A stretch of DNA of 64,000 bases, from positions 600,579-664,578 of the forward strand of contig KN832564.1 of assembly GCA_000827205.1 (NCBI GenBank), read 5' to 3'. The translations under genes were made by a program, and so were the position numbers. Positions 59,203-64,000 of this stretch are shown here, piece by piece (positions within the stretch are counted from its first letter, which is position 1; every line of letters begins with the position of its first letter). This DNA is from Plicaturopsis crispa FD-325 SS-3 (lineage: Eukaryota > Basidiomycota > Agaricomycetes > Amylocorticiales > Amylocorticiaceae). A model generated the notes under the pieces. The model saw nothing but the letters and a program-made list of their open reading frames with translations. It was not told the DNA's origin and did not search any database.

Positions 59203-60223
59203 ATGTCTATCCGTTACCTTTCTGCAAAGCTAGCACAGCAAGTATATTGCTTGTGCATTGCTTGCCATAAACCTCAGGATGCTTAGACATATGGTCTCTT
59301 CAGATCGACGAGGAGCTTATGAGCGCCGCGGGTGCGTTCAGCCTCGATCAGCTCATGGAACTAGCAGGGCTCGCATGTGCGCAGACCTTGGCCAAAGTAT
59401 ACACCCGCGATAAGCACCCTCGCGTCCTCGTCTGCTGTGGGCCGGGCAACCAAGGCGGAGACGGTTTAGTCGCTGCGAGGCATCTAGGTGCGTGCCCATC
59501 ACCTCCGTGCATTTGTCAAGTTTAGTAACGTCTGTGGTCAACGCTAGGAATGTTCGGATATAAACCTACGATATACATGCCCAAGGTAGATCTACCCAGT
59601 TACATTTTAATGCGTTCTCACTTGTGTGTCATTTTGCAGCCAGGATCCAAGGACATATACAAGGTTTGGTGATCAAGGTCGCTGAGCCTCACTTCTCAAC
59701 TCATCGCTGTGGGGCAGCGTCTGAAAACACAATGCGACAACATGGAGATCCCGACACTGGCGCCATCCGCCGAGACCGATACACTTCGCAGCGCGCTAGC
59801 CTCCTCGGATGTCATCCTCGACGCGATCTTCGGGTTCTCATTCAAAGGGCCCATTCGCGCGCCTTTCGACGCTGCCCTGCCGCTTCTCGCTTCCTCGGGC
59901 TTGCCCATTGTAAGCGTCGACATCCCGTCTGGCTGGGATGTCGAGCAAGGCAATGCCGACGGTGTAGGGCTTGAGCCTGACGTCCTGCTGAGCTTGACGG
60001 CACCGAAGGAGGGCGTCAAAAGTTTCCAAGGAAAGCATTTCCTGGGCGGGAGATTTGTACCCAGGTACGTGCTTCCTTTCTTCGTTGCAACAAATGGATT
60101 GACTGTGTGGTCCGTAGGTCGTTGGAGGAGAGATTTCAGCTGAATTTACCCGAGTACCCTGGGTTCGACCAAATCGTCGAGCTGCCTCCGGTGACGTCGG
60201 ACTCCTCTGTGCAGAAATTATAA
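59203..60223 (+). CDS. NAXE: NAD(P)H-hydrate epimerase
   Basis: The enzyme epimerises damaged NAD(P)HX so that the dehydratase can repair it. Six exons (59203-59241, 59304-59487, 59548-59585, 59640-59663, 59718-60064, 60118-60223) give about 245 aa. Exon 4 is only 24 nt ('PGSKDIYK'). Motifs of the YjeF_N fold are '[18 protein letters not shown]', '[13 protein letters not shown]', '[20 protein letters not shown]', '[14 protein letters not shown]', '[15 protein letters not shown]' and '[20 protein letters not shown]'. All expected parts are present. Length fits the stand-alone epimerase, not the fused bacterial form. Confidence 0.95.
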
Positions 60224-60689
60224 AGCAATAAAGAAAATATGTACGTCACTGGTTCGTTCGGCTAATAAGAAAACCGACTTTGCACGACGGGGGTAAATTT
60301 CGATTACGGCCGGAACTCTTTCTCGCCTTTGCCAAGGCTGTTTAGAACGCACAAGGTAGGTCGTACTTCAAAATTCTGTCCGGATTCACATAGCTCAACA
60401 GTTTTGCCTCCTCAGCCTTAGGGTAGTCTGTTATGTCTGTACAGACATGGACTTGTAGCAGAACGTTCATCTACGCCAACGTCATAAAAGAAACCCCCTG
60501 TGACCTAGTTGGGCGACCATCGATTGAAATAGCGGCTGCAAACCGTCAGCCGCATTGTGAGCATCGAGGCCGTTCCTCTCCTCTCTGTTCTCTATATAAG
60601 CGGCGAGTCGTCGCTCAATTGTGCTGTTTTTTTTTTCGCCGCAGAGACCAATTTTTCACGGCCATACCATATCTTGTCCATCTTCAGCG
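60224..60689. other. spacer and promoter of GH16 gene 1
   Basis: These 466 bp hold no supported gene. The last 100 bp has a TATATAA box and a T-rich tract. Confidence 0.45.
60593..60599 (+). promoter_or_regulatory. TATA box of GH16 gene 1
   Basis: TATATAA lies about 92-97 bp before the ATG. Confidence 0.5.
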
Positions 60690-61971
60690 ATGCTTACACA
60701 CAGTGCGCTTCCGCTCGCCATCGTCGCGATGGCTGCACAGGCCCTCGGCAAGAGCTACACCCGGAGCAGTAGCATTTCAGGCTCTGGGTTTTACGACGCC
60801 TTCGCTTTCCAGAATATCACGGACCCCACATCAGGACGAGTGTATGTGCCTCATCCATTCTTCCTCGCATTGAACTTGGGCTGACAACACCTTTTAGAAC
60901 TTATGTCAATGAAACGTATGCTAAGAGCGCAAATCTCACGTATGCCTCCGGCAACACGTTTGTCCTGCGTGGAGACGACACCCACACACTATCCGCCTCA
61001 GGAGGTGGCAGAAACTCTGTCCGCTTGAGGTCAACAGCCACCTATGAGGTGCACGTTGCTGTCTTCAATATCCGTCACGTCCCAGAGGGATGCGGCACTT
61101 GGCCCGCGGTTTGGGAGGCCGGAGACAATTACCCAATTACAGGGTAAGTCTATTCACACAAAATGAGCGGTGTAAGATTCTTACATATCAAACCAGAGAG
61201 ACGGACATATTCGAGGGTGTAAACGACCGCGGTCGCAATGTCGCAACACTGCATACAAATGACGGTGAATGGCGTTCTTGACCGATCCAGATGTCCCCAT
61301 ACTAACACAAGTCTAGGATGCACCATGCCCGACAACCGTACCATGAGCGGTAAAGCCACGCAGGACGACTGCAGCGTGTACACGGATGAGGCTTACATGG
61401 GGTGTGGCGTCACCTTTACCGAAGCTGACAGCTATGGTCCGACATTTAACGCCGCGGGTGGAGGATGGTGCGTTTCAGAACCCTTCCTTTTCATACGTCG
61501 AACTCAAGTTATCCTGTTGCTCTAGGTATGCCGTCGAGCGTACACTCTCGTACATCAAGGTCTGGTTTTGGTCCAGAGGCGATAGCACGGTCCCTTCCGA
61601 TGTTTCTTCTGGCTCATCGTCTGTCAATCCCTCCAACTGGGTAAGCCCTCAACATTAGTACAATATGACGTCGTTCTAACTTCAATTCCAGGGCACACCG
61701 CAAGGGAACTGGCCGAACAGCACTACATGCGATATTTCTTCCAAGTTCGCTGCGCACCACATCCTCATAAATCTGGATTTCTGCGGTAGCTACGCCGGAG
61801 ATGCGTCTGTTTATGCCAACTCTGGATGCTCAGGCACATGCGTTGGTATGTTGTGTCGACTGTCTCCCGTCGCAGCTTTACTGATCTCTGCCACCAGACC
61901 ACGTCAACAACAACCCGACCGCCTTCAGCAACGCGTACTTTGATTTCGCGTCCATCAACATCTACAAATGA
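60690..61971 (+). CDS. secreted GH16 endo-beta-1,3(4)-glucanase, gene 1
   Basis: GH16 laminarinase-like enzymes cut beta-1,3/1,4 glucans, either for nutrition or wall remodelling. Seven exons (60690-60841, 60898-61143, 61197-61264, 61317-61467, 61526-61640, 61692-61845, 61898-61971) give about 319 aa. The signal peptide is 'MLTHSALPLAIVAMAAQALG'. The catalytic stretch is 'GTWPAVWEAGDNYPITGE' followed by 'TDIFEGVND', giving the ExDxxE acid-base motif. 'DDCSVYTDEAYMGCGVTF' and 'YIKVWFWSRG' are typical of mushroom members. The end is 'AYFDFASINIYK', with no anchor. It is the first of a tandem pair. Confidence 0.93.
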
Positions 61972-62303
61972 TTCGTGAAGATGGAAGACCGGGCATGATC
62001 GCTGTAGCCTCACCTTGTTGACCGCCGCTCGAACGATTGCTCGTAAACATGTCCTTTCTTTACCGGTGTATTCGCCATTAATGCGATTTGCCAGGCCACT
62101 ACATTTACTTTCGCGGTGTGTGCTTTCGCTGCTTCTCGCATGCTATCCGCGTGGCGATGGAACGCTTCACGCTTTGCGCAGGCGGCTAAAATCGAATATT
62201 CATTGCGCCTTTTACTTAGGGGTCATTTTGACTCCGATGCCATTGTACATTAAAAGTTCGGCGACACTGGTATTGCTACTCACCTTCTCCCTCTATCTTC
62301 ACA
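61972..62303. other. spacer between the GH16 genes
   Basis: These 332 bp separate the tandem pair; no gene is seen. Confidence 0.5.
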
Positions 62304-63741
62304 ATGGCTGTATCGAATGTTTTACGCGTAGCGGTTTTAGCTGTGGTATTGCAGGTCGCCAGTGGGAAGTACGTTCGGAACACGACCATCTCTGGCGACG
62401 GCTTTTACAAGGCATTCGACTTCCAAAATATAACCGATCCGTCGGGGGGCAATGTGTCAGTTCGTTTTCTAATATGCACGCAGTTACCATGCGCTGAACA
62501 TTGTCTCAAACCAACAGAACATATGTCGACGGAACGTTTGCGGAGAGCGCCAACCTCACATTTGCCTCCGGCACGTCCTTCATCGCGCGTGTCGACGCGA
62601 CTACGACGCTTTCCGCAACAGATGGCGGCCGAAATTCTGTCCGCCTGCGCTCAAACGCGACATACACCACGCATGTCGCGGTGTTCGATATCCGGCATGT
62701 TCCAGAGGGATGCGGTACTTGGCCTGCGGTATGGGAAGCGGGTGATAATTACCCCGAAACTGGGTGCGTCGTCTCATCTGTATTTGACGGCTTGACGTTG
62801 AAACATGTTTTCAGGGAAGTCGACATTATGGAGGGAGTCAATAATAAGGGTACTAATGTTGCGACACTTCATACAGACGCGGGCAAGTCATTCTTCTAGC
62901 CATATTGGCGGCAACCTCATTCTCACGGGATCTAGGCTGTTCGATGCCGTCCAACCGTAACATGACCGGCACTGAGACACAGGACGACTGTAGTGTATAC
63001 ACGGACGAGGCTTATACGGGCTGCGGGGTCACCTTCCCCGAAGCCAATAGCTACGGACCAGATTTCAATGCAGTCGGTGGAGGATGGTGCGTAATTATTA
63101 TACCTTCTATTCGTGCACGGCATACTTACGGTGCAAATTCCAGGTATGCCGTTGAACGCACCGCCGCGTTCATTAAAGTTTGGTTTTGGTCGCGAAATAG
63201 CACCAGCGTTCCTAAAGACGTATCGTCCGGCTCAAAGTCGGTGAATCCATCGAATTGGGTATGTATGTTGTTCAGTGCGAGAGATATGAGCTGATTAGAT
63301 GCACAGGGGACACCTCAAGGGTATTGGCCGAACAGCTCAACCTGCGATATTGCCACTCATTTCGGACCTCATCATAGTAAGCGCTGGCAGTCGCTTCATC
63401 CGTGGTTTATGGCGCTCTTGCTTACGGCGAAATAGTCCTCATCAACATTGACTTATGCGGGAGTTATGCTGGATCGTCCAGTGTTTATGGAGCCGATGGG
63501 TGTCCGGGAACGTGTGCAGGTCAGTAATAATAGGCACACTATTTGGATCCATTCTATTCTGACCGTGCAATTATTTCTGTCAGACTACGTGAATAGCAAT
63601 CCGACTGCATTTGCCAATGCGTACTTCGACTTTGCATCCATCTCCATATACAACTCTGGAATGCGGTCGATGGGGTCCTCCAGCATACTATTCGCAGTAT
63701 TATCGTTCGTAGCCTCGACACTTTTCATCTCCGTCATATGA
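62304..63741 (+). CDS. GH16 endo-beta-1,3(4)-glucanase, gene 2, GPI-anchor-like tail
   Basis: Eight exons (62304-62455, 62518-62763, 62815-62882, 62936-63086, 63144-63258, 63307-63376, 63436-63519, 63584-63741) give about 347 aa. The catalytic motif is 'GEVDIMEGVNN'. The protein is clearly the sister of gene 1 ('DDCSVYTDEAYTGCGVTF', 'AYFDFASISIY'). Unlike gene 1 it ends with 'SGMRSMGSSS' and a hydrophobic 'ILFAVLSFVASTLFISVI' tail, as in GPI-anchored wall proteins. The intron after exon 3 uses a GC donor (GCAAGT) where gene 1 uses GT, and exon 6-7 is split by an intron (63377-63435) absent from gene 1. Both differences are seen directly. Confidence 0.92.
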
Positions 63742-64000
63742 CAGGAAATACTTTAGCAACCATGACAGCTTTTCCGGCGCACCTACTTATACCACTCCAA
63801 TAGATCCATACCATTCCAATTGACCTGCATGTTCCACCCTCTTGATACCCATGTACATATATTCCCTCGTCGTAATTTTATCTTTGTGGCACCTCGGAAC
63901 AATGCAATCATCCTGAGGCACCAGGTAGTGGGGACGTTACCTAGTAGCCTTGACCCGCGAACACGCATCCCTGCTCTCGATCTCGTCTATCGGGTTAGGC
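63742..64000. other. right edge
   Basis: These 259 bp hold no supported gene. Confidence 0.4.

Overview
The window looks like nuclear DNA of a filamentous basidiomycete, very probably an agaricomycete. Genes are dense and lie on both strands. They are cut by many short GT-AG introns, mostly 50-75 nt. The gene set includes a class II (fungal secretory) peroxidase, a GH15-CBM20 glucoamylase, two GH16 glucanases, an agaricomycete-type LINE and several families seen mainly in basidiomycetes. Nothing was searched against a database. Names come from recognised motifs and from exon chains joined by hand, each checked so that splice phases agree and total coding length divides by three.

Left part (1-10.6 kb): a six-exon Derlin gene (1044-2011) faces an intronless F-box gene (2239-4011, minus). 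Next is a gene-poor stretch with a 5'-truncated LINE (5499-8904) whose RNase H domain has lost its acidic catalytic residues and whose RT is split by a 70-nt intron-like insert. A weak ORF of unknown function follows.

Rearranged part (10.6-21.4 kb): a nucleoside-diphosphate-kinase-like gene that appears catalytically dead and has a repeated basic tail (minus), the mitochondrial CDP-DAG synthase TAM41 and the delta-9 desaturase OLE1. Directly after OLE1 lies a patchwork: inverted copies of the sequence upstream of the NDK gene, a copied NDK first exon, a decayed ubinuclein/HPC2 gene, a triplicated exon-like unit and the 3' end of a dead aspartic peptidase gene.

Middle part (21.4-42.1 kb): well-kept housekeeping genes. 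These are a full-length ABCB transporter (20 exons), NADPH-P450 reductase, SHE9/MDM33, a HIT protein, a VNX1-like vacuolar cation/H+ antiporter (minus), an uncharacterised 551-aa protein (minus), ERG24 sterol C14 reductase sharing a short divergent promoter with it, and an HDHD2-like phosphatase.

Right part (42.1-64 kb): an FAD-linked oxidase, a DUF6699-like gene (minus), a weak multi-exon model (minus), NOP56, glucoamylase facing a class II peroxidase that lacks both the Mn site and the catalytic Trp, a MYND-finger gene, NAD(P)HX epimerase, and a tandem pair of secreted GH16 enzymes, the second with a GPI-anchor-like tail. Secreted enzymes acting on plant or fungal polymers concentrate here. 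The sterol, lipid and P450-redox genes (OLE1, CPR, ERG24, TAM41) are spread over 27 kb between unrelated genes, so I see no biosynthetic cluster.
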